A stretch of 64,000 nucleotides of DNA, from NCBI GenBank assembly GCA_002281575.1, contig NCGN01000011.1, forward strand, positions 62,001 to 126,000, read 5' to 3'. Of the stretch, positions 37,374-46,670 are shown piece by piece. Below the pieces are notes generated by a model. It did not search any database. It was given only the letters and a program-made list of their open reading frames with translations, and was not told the DNA's origin. Position 1 is the stretch's first letter; each line of letters begins with the position of its first letter. Made by a program: the position numbers and the translations under genes. This stretch comes from Sphingobacteriia bacterium 28-36-52 (GTDB taxonomy: Bacteria; Bacteroidota; Bacteroidia; Chitinophagales; Chitinophagaceae).

Positions 37374-38399
37374 TTACCATAATTTGGTAGGGCACCAATC
37401 TCCGTATCTATTACCCAATAAAAATCCGATCAAGATTTCATGGGTACCTCTGCTAATGGTATTAATGCGAGAAGTTTGAATATCGTAGGAATAGCCAATG
37501 TTCAGTGTATTACTTAAATTCAATCCCACCATTGCTGCAAAACCATCTTTGTAACGGTATGAAGTTCCAGCCCATAAAAAATCTTGGTATTGTAATTTGG
37601 CATTAATATCAAAACCTAGGGGCAACGGACTAATGTAGCGAATAAGCATTGAGGGAAGTAAATTAAAATCATCCGATAAACTCAATCGGTATCCAGCACT
37701 TAAGAATAAATGAGGAACTAATTTCCCTTTTGTTAAGATTACTGTATTGTCTGAAAAAGCCACATTCTGCGGAATAATTTGCTGTGCTGCCAACCCAACA
37801 AAATAATTTTTTGAGTACAACCAAAGACCTGCACTAATATCTGGTTTTAATCGATTAATTACTCCACTAGAAGCCACTGCAGGATCTACCGTAGTATTGC
37901 CAAAATTGAGTTTAGAAGCATCTAAACTAAGATTGGTAAAGCCTGCAGAAATACCGGCCGATAAGTTAGTAGTGGGAGATAATCCCAAATGATAGGAATA
38001 GGTACCATATGCAGCAAATCTATTTAAAGGACCTGTTTTATCATTCAGCATGGTAAAGCCCACACCATGATGAGGTTCAGCGGCGGTATAATCTCTCCAG
38101 TAAGCTTCTCCCCTTGGATTCAGCCCCTTTGCCCTAAACCCTGTGGCGGTGGAACTTTGATAGGGGTCTTTTTTTAGCCGACCATGTGCAGTAATATAAG
38201 TAGTTACGGGAGCATCTTGCAATCCCACCCATTGAACCCGATGACTGGCTTTTACATCCCAATAATTCTCAATACCGGCAACGGCAGGATTGATGATATA
38301 ATTGTTCATGATGTACTGCGTATAATAAGGCCGTTGTTGTGCTTGGGCCACTACAACCATACCAATCAACATCAATAAAAAGTATCCCTTGCTCCTCAT
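37374..38399 (-). CDS. PorP/SprF family type IX secretion-associated outer-membrane protein
   Basis: A 341-aa outer-membrane barrel with signal peptide (MRSKGYFLLMLIGMVVVAQAQ) and the family start RPYYTQYIMNNYIINPAVAGIENYWDVKASHRVQWVGL. The C-terminus has NIGYSYDIQTSRINTISRGTHEILIGF, as in PorP/SprF. Such proteins are paired with large adhesins exported by the type IX secretion system and help attach or deliver them. Here the adhesin gene lies 1 bp upstream, a textbook SprB-SprF-like arrangement. Confidence 0.93.
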   Translation of the reverse strand: MRSKGYFLLMLIGMVVVAQAQQRPYYTQYIMNNYIINPAVAGIENYWDVKASHRVQWVGLQDAPVTTYITAHGRLKKDPYQSSTATGFRAKGLNPRGEAYWRDYTAAEPHHGVGFTMLNDKTGPLNRFAAYGTYSYHLGLSPTTNLSAGISAGFTNLSLDASKLNFGNTTVDPAVASSGVINRLKPDISAGLWLYSKNYFVGLAAQQIIPQNVAFSDNTVILTKGKLVPHLFLSAGYRLSLSDDFNLLPSMLIRYISPLPLGFDINAKLQYQDFLWAGTSYRYKDGFAAMVGLNLSNTLNIGYSYDIQTSRINTISRGTHEILIGFLLGNRYGDWCPTKLW

Positions 38400-38400
38400 T

Positions 38401-41400
38401 TTATTTAATTATTGTAACAGAACCAGTAATGATTTTTCTGCCGTTCTTTGGATTAATAATGTAATAATACGTACCAATGGGCAATGATTTCCCATTTCTT
38501 GTACCGTCCCAATCAACTGCATACTCAATACTGCTAAACACCAACATGCCATATCGATCGTATACATCAACGGTTGCACCTGGATAACTTTCTAAGTACT
38601 GAATTCTCCAACGATCATGAATTCCATCTCCATTTGGTGAAAAAGCATTGGGAATAATTGGTGCCAACAAAAGTTTTACAAAAATGGTATCAGTAACCAT
38701 ACAACCCCCAATTCCAGTGAGGTTGAGCCTATAAGTAATATCTCCTAATGGAGTTGTTTTAGGAATGGAATCAATATCACTATTTAAATACAATGGAGGG
38801 GTCCATTGATAATTTAAATTGGTACCATATACAAATTCAGGCTTTAATGCTTTGGTGCCACCTTCTAATACCACAACATTAGGACCTAATTCTAAAACAG
38901 GATAAGGATGCACAACAATGGTTTGGCTAACGGTATCACTAACACAACCTTGAGAATTATAGAAATAATAACTGATGGTATAACTACCTGAATCGGTAAA
39001 TACTTTACTAGGGTTTTGCAAAGTGGAAGTATTACCACCACCCAGGTTCCATTCCCATCTTACAGGAGCGCTGGTAATGCCATTTCCTAAATCGGTAAAT
39101 TGAATTGGATCACCTTGACATACTTCAGTTGGGGTTGCTGAAAAAGAAGCTCTTGGCCAAGGGTAAATGGTATTCAATACTTGGGTTAAAGAATCTATAC
39201 AACCATCCTTAGTCGTAATTTTTAATTGAACATTGTTAGGACCAACAGCAGTATACTTATGTGTTGGTTTTTTTAATGTAGAAGAACTAGGATCATTGGG
39301 GTCGCCAAAATTCCATACATAACTAAATAAAGTTTCTGACCCGTCTGCAATTGTACTCTGATTCAAAAATGTTCCCCTTCCGTCTGGTAAACAAATTTCA
39401 GGTAAACTGAATATGGGTTTAGGCAAATGATTGATGCGAATAATTTGTTGATTACTGGTGCTAACACAACCACTATCAGTTACCACTTGCAAAGTGGTAG
39501 TATAATTTTGGGCAGTATCAAATAAATGCGTAAACGCTGTTGCATTGGTTCTGGTTTCTGTTTTACCATCCCCAAAATTCCAATTCCATTGAGCAATATT
39601 GCTGAAGTTAGCAACAGAACTATCAGTAAATACAATATTATTTTTTTCGCAAGCGGGATCAGCAATGCCCCATTTTGCTACTGGCGAAGGCCATACGGTA
39701 ATGGGCTGTAAGGCAGAGTCTTTGCATCCTGCATTGTTCTGAACAAAATATTTAAGGGTATCATTTCCAACTCCAGTGGTGATTGGATTTAATAAACCTG
39801 CCGCACTAATGCCCTTACCTGAGTAAGTAGGTGTTGCAGTTAAAGCAGAAATAAAACTTCCTTGCGTAATTAAACGAGGCGCTGCATCGTAACAAATATC
39901 CCTGATATCACTAAATGAGACTGCAGGCGCGTAAGTGACTGTAACAATTTTGGTAAGTGTTCTTGAGCAAGATTCAGCTTGCCCAGAATAGGCTTTAATT
40001 CTTACTGAATAATCTTTGGTTGCTGGGGTTAATGCAGTGGTTGGGATACCATAACGAATGCTGTATTGTTTATTAACCAAGGGGGCTTGATCGGTGACTG
40101 TTGTGGTAGGTGCTCCTAGTAAATCCCATACTACTTCTAACTTAGTTACATCTCCAAAATCAACCGTAGATTGATTAATGATTTTTAAAGAATCATTGGT
40201 ACAAATAGGTATACCATTCAATAAATTGGCCACTTCAAATTTTGGAACTGGCGTACTTCCATTTACCGTAAATGATTTATTATCAGTGGCTATACAGCCA
40301 TTATTTGAAGTAACTTGTAAAGAGACCGTATAGTTTCCAAAAGTTTTATAACTCGCAGCTGTTGATTTTGAATTGGTATTTGCAGTTAAAGGCACAGGAC
40401 GTTTAGTAGGGTCTACCGTAGATACGCCATCATCAAATTTCCACAAATAACTAAAGCCCGCTTCCGAACCATCTGCAATGCTAGAAGTGTCTGTAAATGT
40501 TGCAGTGGCATCATTCAAACAAACTTCAGGTAAAATAAAACCAACTACTGGCAAAGGGTTTGCTTTAAAACCTCCAGCAATTCTAAATGTGTCACTAACA
40601 CATCCTGTATTTGATACTGCATTAAGATAGACATCCTTTGTTCCCCAAGAAGTGTAGGTATTAGTTTGAACCGCATCCGTATTATTAGTAACAGTACCTG
40701 CCCCATTATCTAAATTCCATTTCCATTGAGCAATGGTATTATTAGCAGTACCAGGTATTATGGTGGATGCATCTGTAAAATTAATAGCACTGTTTATACA
40801 AGTAATTGCAGGCACCGTAAAGGAAGCAACCGGCTTATTAGATAAATTAATGGGAACGGTTTTAGAAGCAACACAGCCAAAATCTGTAATGGCAGTGAGC
40901 TTGGCGTTATAGTCGCCAGCGGCTGCAAAAGTTTTAGAAGGATTTTGAGTAGTGGAAACAGATCCGTCTCCAAATTCCCAATTCCATGCAACAATGGCCC
41001 TGCCCGACCCTGTAGACAAATCGGCAAACTGAATAGGTGCGGTAACACAACCCGTATCAATGGTGCTGACCGAAAAATTGGCAATAGGTGCATTATTCAC
41101 TACAATATTATCGGTTATCTCTTGTTCATTGGTATTGCTACAACCATCCGATTGAGGCAATAATGAAGTGGTAGTGAACTTGATGGGATATGTGCCAGCT
41201 GCAGTGAATGTATAGGTTTGAGGAATCTTATAAACGTAATAGGTTTTACCGTTTGAATTGTAAGTTGAATCAAAACTAGTTGGATTGAATGTACTGATTG
41301 GTGGGCCATTTAAATTAGAAGCCCCTAAAAAGTCAAGCACAATTTTGGTAGGTTGATAACTCAATGCCAACTTCAAACTAAATGAAGTATTAGAGCAAGT

Positions 41401-42834
41401 AGCCGAATAATTAACGGTGGCTAAATTGGGAAATTGATTTTGAATAGTAACTGGAGGATTTAGGTCTACAATATTTGTTCCTGCATTGTATCCATAGCTT
41501 TCTACATTCCCCATACCATAGGCTATTGCAATAAAACCACTATCCGCTTGAATATTATGACTTGGATTTGTTTGGGTGCTAACGGTAACATCTTCTCTTA
41601 AATAGGAATAAGCTGAATTAGGAATAGGAACCCAAGGTGAAACTGGGGCAGCACCATCAATTTTTAAAGTCCCTGTATTAGCCGTTTTCATTAAAACATT
41701 CAAATAATGGCTGGTAATATTGGTATTGGGTGGAGTTAAATCTCTTCTAGCAGAAACCACCGTTACGTTATTGATGGTTTGTTCCAAAGGGTTAATTGTA
41801 ATTATTTCTGGGTCCCCAATATTACTTGCATCACATGACTGAGAAGTCATAATTTGTAAAACTAAAATTGGCTTATCGGCGGTGATGATATTTGGCAAAC
41901 TTCCCGAAAAATCATAATGACTATTTTGAACTAAAGTGTTAGGATTTAAAACAGTTCCATTCAAATTAACAACTGTTGTAGGGTCTTTAACAACTATTCG
42001 ATAAATATCGCCCAATTTGCGAGCAAATGGAGCGGTAATATAATTTCGCCCCCAAGCATTAGATGGGAAAACTTGTTGAAACAAATTGTCAGCCCCACTA
42101 CCTGAAGTTATTGAGGGTGAGCAAAACCCCGTCCAAGTTGAGCCAGTAAATACACCAATTGGCTTACAGGTAGAACCAGTTGTTGAAATACTTCTAATTG
42201 TTGAACCAGTTAAATCAGTAAGTGATTGAACCTGGTATACATCTCCTTTGTTTAAAGCTATAGTATAAGGTGTATTTGCATTGCGAAAAGGTACCCCATA
42301 GCTATTCGCCTTAAGATTCAATTCAATCGTTGTATTATCTTCTGTTGCAACAACGGTTATTTGGCTTTTACCGGGCTGATTTGCATTATTTGGGTTTTGC
42401 ACATATTGCGTGAACCCAAGAGCTATATATTCCTTACCTAAAACATTGGTAGGGAAAACCAAGGTAGATCCAGATCTAGCTGCATTTAAAATATGAGCAT
42501 AAACCACCACTGGTTTTAATGAAGTTACATGAATACCTTTTGCTGCATTAATGCCATCAGCTTGTGCATTGTACACTAAATAAAAAGTAGGCGGAATTTG
42601 AATGGTTGTGGCTTGATTGGCTGTTACTGTAAATGGAATGGTCTTACCATCCAACTCAATTTGACCACTGGTATTTTCAGTTGCAGAAATATACAGCGCC
42701 ATTCTAGAATTAGTGCCATCAATATGGGCTGGATATACAAGCCAAAAATCCTTCCCCCTATTAGAAAAATCCTGTGCAATCAATAAGGATATTGGAACAA
42801 AAAACAGCAACAGCAGCAAACTACATTTCTTCAT
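38401..42834 (-). CDS. Giant PKD-repeat surface adhesin with gliding-motility C-terminal domain
   Basis: A 1477-aa surface protein. Order: signal peptide (MKKCSLLLLLFFVPISLLIAQ); an IgGFc-binding-protein-like N-terminal region to about residue 460 (FSNRGKDFWLVYPAHIDG); about seven PKD/Ig-like repeats with FGDG-type motifs (for example WNWEFGDGSVSTTQNPSKTF and WNWNFGDGKTET) and paired cysteines; and a CHU_C/type B sorting domain (NAFSPNGDGIHDRW...GTYYYIINPKNGRKIITGSVTIIK). Expected to be secreted by the type IX system and held at the surface with the PorP partner. A TTG 21 bp upstream was rejected because the ATG starts the signal peptide. Confidence 0.9.
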   Translation of the reverse strand: MKKCSLLLLLFFVPISLLIAQDFSNRGKDFWLVYPAHIDGTNSRMALYISATENTSGQIELDGKTIPFTVTANQATTIQIPPTFYLVYNAQADGINAAKGIHVTSLKPVVVYAHILNAARSGSTLVFPTNVLGKEYIALGFTQYVQNPNNANQPGKSQITVVATEDNTTIELNLKANSYGVPFRNANTPYTIALNKGDVYQVQSLTDLTGSTIRSISTTGSTCKPIGVFTGSTWTGFCSPSITSGSGADNLFQQVFPSNAWGRNYITAPFARKLGDIYRIVVKDPTTVVNLNGTVLNPNTLVQNSHYDFSGSLPNIITADKPILVLQIMTSQSCDASNIGDPEIITINPLEQTINNVTVVSARRDLTPPNTNITSHYLNVLMKTANTGTLKIDGAAPVSPWVPIPNSAYSYLREDVTVSTQTNPSHNIQADSGFIAIAYGMGNVESYGYNAGTNIVDLNPPVTIQNQFPNLATVNYSATCSNTSFSLKLALSYQPTKIVLDFLGASNLNGPPISTFNPTSFDSTYNSNGKTYYVYKIPQTYTFTAAGTYPIKFTTTSLLPQSDGCSNTNEQEITDNIVVNNAPIANFSVSTIDTGCVTAPIQFADLSTGSGRAIVAWNWEFGDGSVSTTQNPSKTFAAAGDYNAKLTAITDFGCVASKTVPINLSNKPVASFTVPAITCINSAINFTDASTIIPGTANNTIAQWKWNLDNGAGTVTNNTDAVQTNTYTSWGTKDVYLNAVSNTGCVSDTFRIAGGFKANPLPVVGFILPEVCLNDATATFTDTSSIADGSEAGFSYLWKFDDGVSTVDPTKRPVPLTANTNSKSTAASYKTFGNYTVSLQVTSNNGCIATDNKSFTVNGSTPVPKFEVANLLNGIPICTNDSLKIINQSTVDFGDVTKLEVVWDLLGAPTTTVTDQAPLVNKQYSIRYGIPTTALTPATKDYSVRIKAYSGQAESCSRTLTKIVTVTYAPAVSFSDIRDICYDAAPRLITQGSFISALTATPTYSGKGISAAGLLNPITTGVGNDTLKYFVQNNAGCKDSALQPITVWPSPVAKWGIADPACEKNNIVFTDSSVANFSNIAQWNWNFGDGKTETRTNATAFTHLFDTAQNYTTTLQVVTDSGCVSTSNQQIIRINHLPKPIFSLPEICLPDGRGTFLNQSTIADGSETLFSYVWNFGDPNDPSSSTLKKPTHKYTAVGPNNVQLKITTKDGCIDSLTQVLNTIYPWPRASFSATPTEVCQGDPIQFTDLGNGITSAPVRWEWNLGGGNTSTLQNPSKVFTDSGSYTISYYFYNSQGCVSDTVSQTIVVHPYPVLELGPNVVVLEGGTKALKPEFVYGTNLNYQWTPPLYLNSDIDSIPKTTPLGDITYRLNLTGIGGCMVTDTIFVKLLLAPIIPNAFSPNGDGIHDRWRIQYLESYPGATVDVYDRYGMLVFSSIEYAVDWDGTRNGKSLPIGTYYYIINPKNGRKIITGSVTIIK

Positions 42835-42912
42835 CAGTTCGGGGGGCTTTCTCAAATCATCAATTGGTTAACAATAATACTTCATAAACCGCAAATTCAC
42901 ACCAAAGACACA

Positions 42913-43539
42913 TTAAAATCGGCTATTGCTGTCTATTAATAGACCAGCGGAAGCAGGACCATTGCAAAATAATAAGTCTAATATGCTCATATTGGGCTGA
43001 AAACCTATCCGATCTTCAAAGACCTGCCCATAAACTATTCGGTCTTTTTCGGCAATGACTTGATTGGGAAAAAGCTGGTTTCTTCCATCCTTTGTATCGG
43101 AAGCTGGCGCTTTTTGGTAGCTATTGGTAAAAGAAAGGTCTAGATTGGCTTTCATCATTTTGAGCACCCATTGAATGAGCTTCCTGTCTAAATCTATCAA
43201 AAATTCTTCCCGGTTATTTAAAATTGAAAAAAGACTATCTCGGTAAAATTCATAAAAAGGCGCTCGCATGTAACAGGCATCCAAAGCCCGGGTATGTTGC
43301 AACACCCAGTTCTCTTTGTAGGCAATTTTGATGTCCTTGAAAAGGGCTCGTTGGTCCCTACCATTTTGCAAAGGTACCGATAATGGAATCAATCCATTGG
43401 CTCCGGGGATGATGGTACGGTTGCGAAAACTCCCTTTTTGGTAGTATTCATATTCTTCAAATTCAATATATTTAAAATTAAACAACATTTTATAGTAGTT
43501 AACCGTTCCAAAATATTGATAATCAATTAATAATTTCAT
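42913..43539 (-). CDS. WbqC family protein
   Basis: A 208-aa protein of the WbqC-like family: short MKLLIDYQYFGTVNYYKMLF start, then GSFRNRTIIPGANGLIPLSVPLQNGR, followed by NWVLQHTRALDACYMRAPFYEFY. The family occurs in polysaccharide loci and is proposed to act in sugar modification, without biochemical proof. It stands alone here. The 73-bp spacer to the adhesin and the 263 AT-rich bases upstream (43540-43802) show no other gene. Confidence 0.82.
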   Translation of the reverse strand: MKLLIDYQYFGTVNYYKMLFNFKYIEFEEYEYYQKGSFRNRTIIPGANGLIPLSVPLQNGRDQRALFKDIKIAYKENWVLQHTRALDACYMRAPFYEFYRDSLFSILNNREEFLIDLDRKLIQWVLKMMKANLDLSFTNSYQKAPASDTKDGRNQLFPNQVIAEKDRIVYGQVFEDRIGFQPNMSILDLLFCNGPASAGLLIDSNSRF

Positions 43540-43779
43540 TTTATTTAGTCTTGTTTAACCTTTTACTCAGAATGGGCAATTGATTCATAATAATGATATT
43601 ATTGCTTCTATTTTTTTATTTAATAAATCTTTTAAAATGCTTTATTTCAAGTATTTATATAATTATATTGATACTAAATATTTGAGTAATCAATTTTCAA
43701 TGCATTTTTGCATGAAATACTAAATACATTAGCATACAAGATACGAAAAATAATCCCGCTATAGAGCGATTATTTCAAC

Positions 43780-43787
43780 TACTTTTG
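43780..43787 (+). promoter_or_regulatory. -7 element of the LEA lipoprotein gene
   Basis: TACTTTTG is a perfect TAnnTTTG match 15 bp before the GTG at 43803. It overlaps the TTG at 43785, which argues against that codon being the start. Confidence 0.45.
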
Positions 43788-43802
43788 ATAAAACATATCA
43801 CC

Positions 43803-44252
43803 GTGAGAACCCTCCTATTCTTGGCCTTTATTTCGCTAATTATCACTTCCTGCCAAGCTCCAAAAGAATTGGAATACAGAGATGTTAGGAAACTAGAATT
43901 GAAACAATTGGGCTTTAACCAATCTGCCATCAATTTTGAATTGGTCTATTTTAACCCCAATAAATTTGGACTTGACCTTAAAAAAGTAGAAAGTGATGTT
44001 TATTTAGATAATATTTACTTGGGGAAATTCCAACTAGACACACTTATGCGCATTCCCAAAAACAGCGAATTTATTTTGCCATCTTCCATTAATGTAGATA
44101 TGCAAAACCTGATGAAAAATGCGGTCCAATTAATGTTTAAAAAGGAAATTCTAATAAAGGCAAAGGGGAACGTAAAAATAGGTAAAGGGGGAATTTTTAA
44201 AACCCTACCCTTTACCTACGAAGCAAGACAAGAAATTAATTTGTTTAAATAA
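43803..44252 (+). CDS. LEA type 2 family lipoprotein
   Basis: A 149-aa lipoprotein: GTG start, signal RTLLFLAFISLIITSC with lipobox, then a LEA14/WHy-type beta-sandwich (INFELVYFNPNKFGLDLKKVESDVYLDNIYLGKF and a C-terminal FTYEARQEINLF). LEA-type 2 domains are thought to be stabilising or binding modules; the function is unknown. The start was chosen because the longer TTG form begins inside the -7 promoter element. It converges with the CWEC protein, 3 bp apart. Confidence 0.8.
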   Translation: MRTLLFLAFISLIITSCQAPKELEYRDVRKLELKQLGFNQSAINFELVYFNPNKFGLDLKKVESDVYLDNIYLGKFQLDTLMRIPKNSEFILPSSINVDMQNLMKNAVQLMFKKEILIKAKGNVKIGKGGIFKTLPFTYEARQEINLFK

Positions 44253-44255
44253 CCC

Positions 44256-44657
44256 TTATTGAACGGGGGGTATATGGCATGGTTTGGGTGGTTTAGGCCC
44301 TCCTCCATCTTCTGCTCTTTTGCAAATTGGAGGAAGTTTAGCATAGGCTTCTGGTTCTGCTTTATCATCGTCTGCATCAAAACCTGCATTGTTCAAAGCC
44401 GCTTTTATAGCAGAGGCATCGGCCCTGTCTGGCCAAAATTGAACTTTAATTTCCCCTTGTAACAAATTGATTTTCCATTGAATAAGTCCAGATTCCATGG
44501 TAGATTTATTGGCTTGCACCAGGTATTTCTCCAATTTATCTTTGCATTCCCAACACTTTAAATTGGCCGACTTAATGGTTACCCACTGTTGCTTGGGTTG
44601 CTGTGCAAAAGCACTAGAAGCAACCGTTAAACTCAATATCAATAATAATTTGCGCAT
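44256..44657 (-). CDS. Exported HMA-like (heavy-metal-associated fold) protein
   Basis: A 133-aa protein with signal peptide (MRKLLLILSLTVASSAFAQ) and one domain of ferredoxin-like HMA pattern: VTIKSANLKCWECKDKLEKYL, a central IQWKINLLQGEIKVQF, and DASAIKAALNNAGFDAD. The CxxC (Cys35/38) sits where HMA proteins bind soft metals, but the usual GM-T-C context is changed to ANLKCWEC. A Pro-rich tail adds two more Cys. Metal binding is plausible, unproven. It lies 12 bp after pyrE. Confidence 0.7.
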   Translation of the reverse strand: MRKLLLILSLTVASSAFAQQPKQQWVTIKSANLKCWECKDKLEKYLVQANKSTMESGLIQWKINLLQGEIKVQFWPDRADASAIKAALNNAGFDADDDKAEPEAYAKLPPICKRAEDGGGPKPPKPCHIPPVQ

Positions 44658-44669
44658 CTTTTATTTGAT

Positions 44670-45299
44670 TTATTTTCCCCAATTAGCCGGGTCCTTGCTC
44701 CAATTCAGTAGGGTTTCCTTGGTATCGGCCGTTACCAATCCCTTTTCAATTGCCAATTCTATCATGGTTGGATAGTTGGTTAAACTGCTGGTTTTTACCC
44801 CTGCATTGGCACAAGCAGTTCTTGCAGCTTCAAATCCATAGTTGAATATAGAGATCATTCCAACAATTTCAGCACCTGCTGCTTTCAATACATCTACTAC
44901 TTGTAAACTGCTTTTACCGGTAGAAATAAGATCCTCTATCACCAATACCCGCTGCCCTGGCTCTAATGCTCCTTCAATTTGATTGCCCAATCCATGCTCT
45001 TTGGGTTTGGGTCTTACATAAATAAAAGGAAGTTTTAGTTGATCGGCGGCCATAGCTCCCCATGGGATACCTGCGGTTGCTACCCCAGCCAACACAGTTG
45101 CTTCAGGGTATTGCTCAAATATTACGCTGCATAATTCACTCTTAATAAAATCTCTTACATAGGGGAATGACAGCACTTTTCTATTGTCACAATAAATAGG
45201 ACTCTTCCATCCACTTGCCCAAGTAAATGGCTGGTCAGGACTCAATTTGATGGCCTGAACTTGCAATAATTTTTCTGCAACTGCTTTTTCATTTGTCAT
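44670..45299 (-). CDS. pyrE: Orotate phosphoribosyltransferase
   Basis: Makes orotidine-5'-phosphate from orotate and PRPP. The PRPP-binding motif is VLVIEDLISTGKSS; YVRPKPKEHGLGNQIEG is the flexible catalytic loop with Lys and His. From the ATG at 45299 it is 209 aa. An in-frame TTG 27 bp upstream would overlap the divergent NUDIX start and is rejected. It precedes the HMA-like gene. Confidence 0.95.
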   Translation of the reverse strand: MTNEKAVAEKLLQVQAIKLSPDQPFTWASGWKSPIYCDNRKVLSFPYVRDFIKSELCSVIFEQYPEATVLAGVATAGIPWGAMAADQLKLPFIYVRPKPKEHGLGNQIEGALEPGQRVLVIEDLISTGKSSLQVVDVLKAAGAEIVGMISIFNYGFEAARTACANAGVKTSSLTNYPTMIELAIEKGLVTADTKETLLNWSKDPANWGK

Positions 45300-45325
45300 A
45301 ACACAAAAGTAAATCCTATTTTCCA

Positions 45326-45787
45326 ATGGATAATTATGGAGATTTGCACATCAATTATTTTATGCAGTTAAAAATCATACAAGCTGGGGGTGGATTAGTG
45401 CTGAACGAGCAGAATGAATTGCTCCTTATTTTCAGAAGGGGTTCTTGGGATTTGCCCAAGGGGAAGGTAGACCCCAATGAAACCATTGAAGCTTGTGCTA
45501 TGCGAGAAGTGGAAGAAGAAACAGGTGTTGGACATTTAACCTTGATTGATTTTTTAGGAATTACCAACCACCAATATTTTGACCCTTATTTAAAAGAAGA
45601 GGTAATTAAAGAAAGTCATTGGTATACCATGTCGGTTAAAGGTGTACCCGCATTAATACCACAAACGGAGGAAGATATTACCGATATTAAATGGGTTCCA
45701 CTATCAGATGTAAATGCATTGATTGCGGATTCTTTTGCAAGTATTAAAAAAATTATCGGTCTTTTCTTTTTAAAACAGCCACAGTAA
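45326..45787 (+). CDS. NUDIX hydrolase
   Basis: A 153-aa phosphohydrolase with the NUDIX box GKVDPNETIEACAMREVEEETGV (G-x5-E-x7-REVxEExGV). It hydrolyses a nucleoside diphosphate linked to X; substrate unknown. The conserved part starts at MQLKIIQAGGGLVLNE, so an ATG at 45362 (141 aa) is an equally good or better start; it would leave 62 rather than 26 bp for the divergent pyrE promoter. Its last 35 bp overlap the convergent thioesterase gene. Confidence 0.88.
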   Translation: MDNYGDLHINYFMQLKIIQAGGGLVLNEQNELLLIFRRGSWDLPKGKVDPNETIEACAMREVEEETGVGHLTLIDFLGITNHQYFDPYLKEEVIKESHWYTMSVKGVPALIPQTEEDITDIKWVPLSDVNALIADSFASIKKIIGLFFLKQPQ

Positions 45788-46184
45788 GCCGGCTAATACA
45801 AACCAAGTGGTCTCGCTCATCATGAATTTTAATTTCCCAAACCTGAGAGCTCGATCCAATATGTATGGGCTTTGCAGTTCCAGTTACTATTCCAGAACGA
45901 ACACTTCTTAAATGATTGGCATTAATCTCTTGACCCACACAAATGTATTCGGTATGGTCTACCACCATGGCGGCACCAACACTACCCAATGTTTCTGCTA
46001 GAGCAACAGAAGCACCTCCATGTAATAATCCATAAGGCTGTTTGGTACGCTGGTCTACGGGCATAGTAGCTTTAATAAAATCTGGCCCAATCTCGGTAAA
46101 CTCCATCCCTAAATGTTCCCCCATATTTCCCTTACCCATACCAGCAAAATGAGCAGCAGTAAGGCTTTTATTGAACCAAATCAT
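45753..46184 (-). CDS. Hot-dog fold thioesterase, PaaI/MenI type
   Basis: A 143-aa acyl-CoA thioesterase. Family core: LGMEFTEIGPDFIKATMPVDQRTKQPYGLLHGGASVALAETLGS, where the conserved HGG and the following Glu (catalytic) are present. Related proteins include the menaquinone-pathway DHNA-CoA hydrolase, so that role is possible in this menaquinone-using phylum. Its start overlaps the coaD stop by 4 bp; it ends the pyrR-pyrB-coaD operon. Confidence 0.88.
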   Translation of the reverse strand: MIWFNKSLTAAHFAGMGKGNMGEHLGMEFTEIGPDFIKATMPVDQRTKQPYGLLHGGASVALAETLGSVGAAMVVDHTEYICVGQEINANHLRSVRSGIVTGTAKPIHIGSSSQVWEIKIHDERDHLVCISRLTVAVLKRKDR

Positions 46185-46657
46185 AATTTATTTTTAAGGG
46201 TATTAATTACCGCTTGAGGAAGAAATGGTGAAGCGTCTCCCCCATTTTTAATGATGTCTCTTACAATGGTAGAAGCCACCGATGTATATTTGGGTTCCCC
46301 TGTTAAAAAGATGGTTTCTATTTGATTGTCGAGTGTTCTATTGGCATCTGCAATGGTTTTCTCGTATTCAAAATCACTAACGTATCGGATACCTCTTAAG
46401 ATAAAATGGGCGCCAATTTTTTTACAAAACTGAACGGTCAATCCATCATATGCAACACTTTCTACCCTTGGCTCGTCTTTATAAATATCCCTGAACCACT
46501 CCATGCGCTGTTCTGCACTAAACATGGGATTCTTAGAAGAATTGATACCAACCCCAACCACTATTTTATCAAATAATGGGAGTGCTCTATTAATGATATC
46601 AGTGTGTCCTAAAGTAACAGGATCAAATGTTCCTGGGAAAAGACATATTCTTTGCAT
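46181..46657 (-). CDS. coaD: Phosphopantetheine adenylyltransferase
   Basis: Penultimate enzyme of coenzyme A synthesis, joining 4'-phosphopantetheine and ATP. The nucleotidyltransferase motif LFPGTFDPVTLGHTDII (T/HxGH) and the later SSTIVRDI (ISSS/TxxR-like) segment are present; length 158 aa is typical. It lies 13 bp after pyrB and overlaps the thioesterase by 4 bp. Confidence 0.95.
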   Translation of the reverse strand: MQRICLFPGTFDPVTLGHTDIINRALPLFDKIVVGVGINSSKNPMFSAEQRMEWFRDIYKDEPRVESVAYDGLTVQFCKKIGAHFILRGIRYVSDFEYEKTIADANRTLDNQIETIFLTGEPKYTSVASTIVRDIIKNGGDASPFLPQAVINTLKNKL

Positions 46658-46670
46658 GATAACTATTTGG

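Noticed and set aside
45753..45787. 35-bp overlap of the NUDIX and thioesterase genes as a frameshift sign
   Set aside because: Both proteins end normally for their families, so it is a simple convergent overlap.
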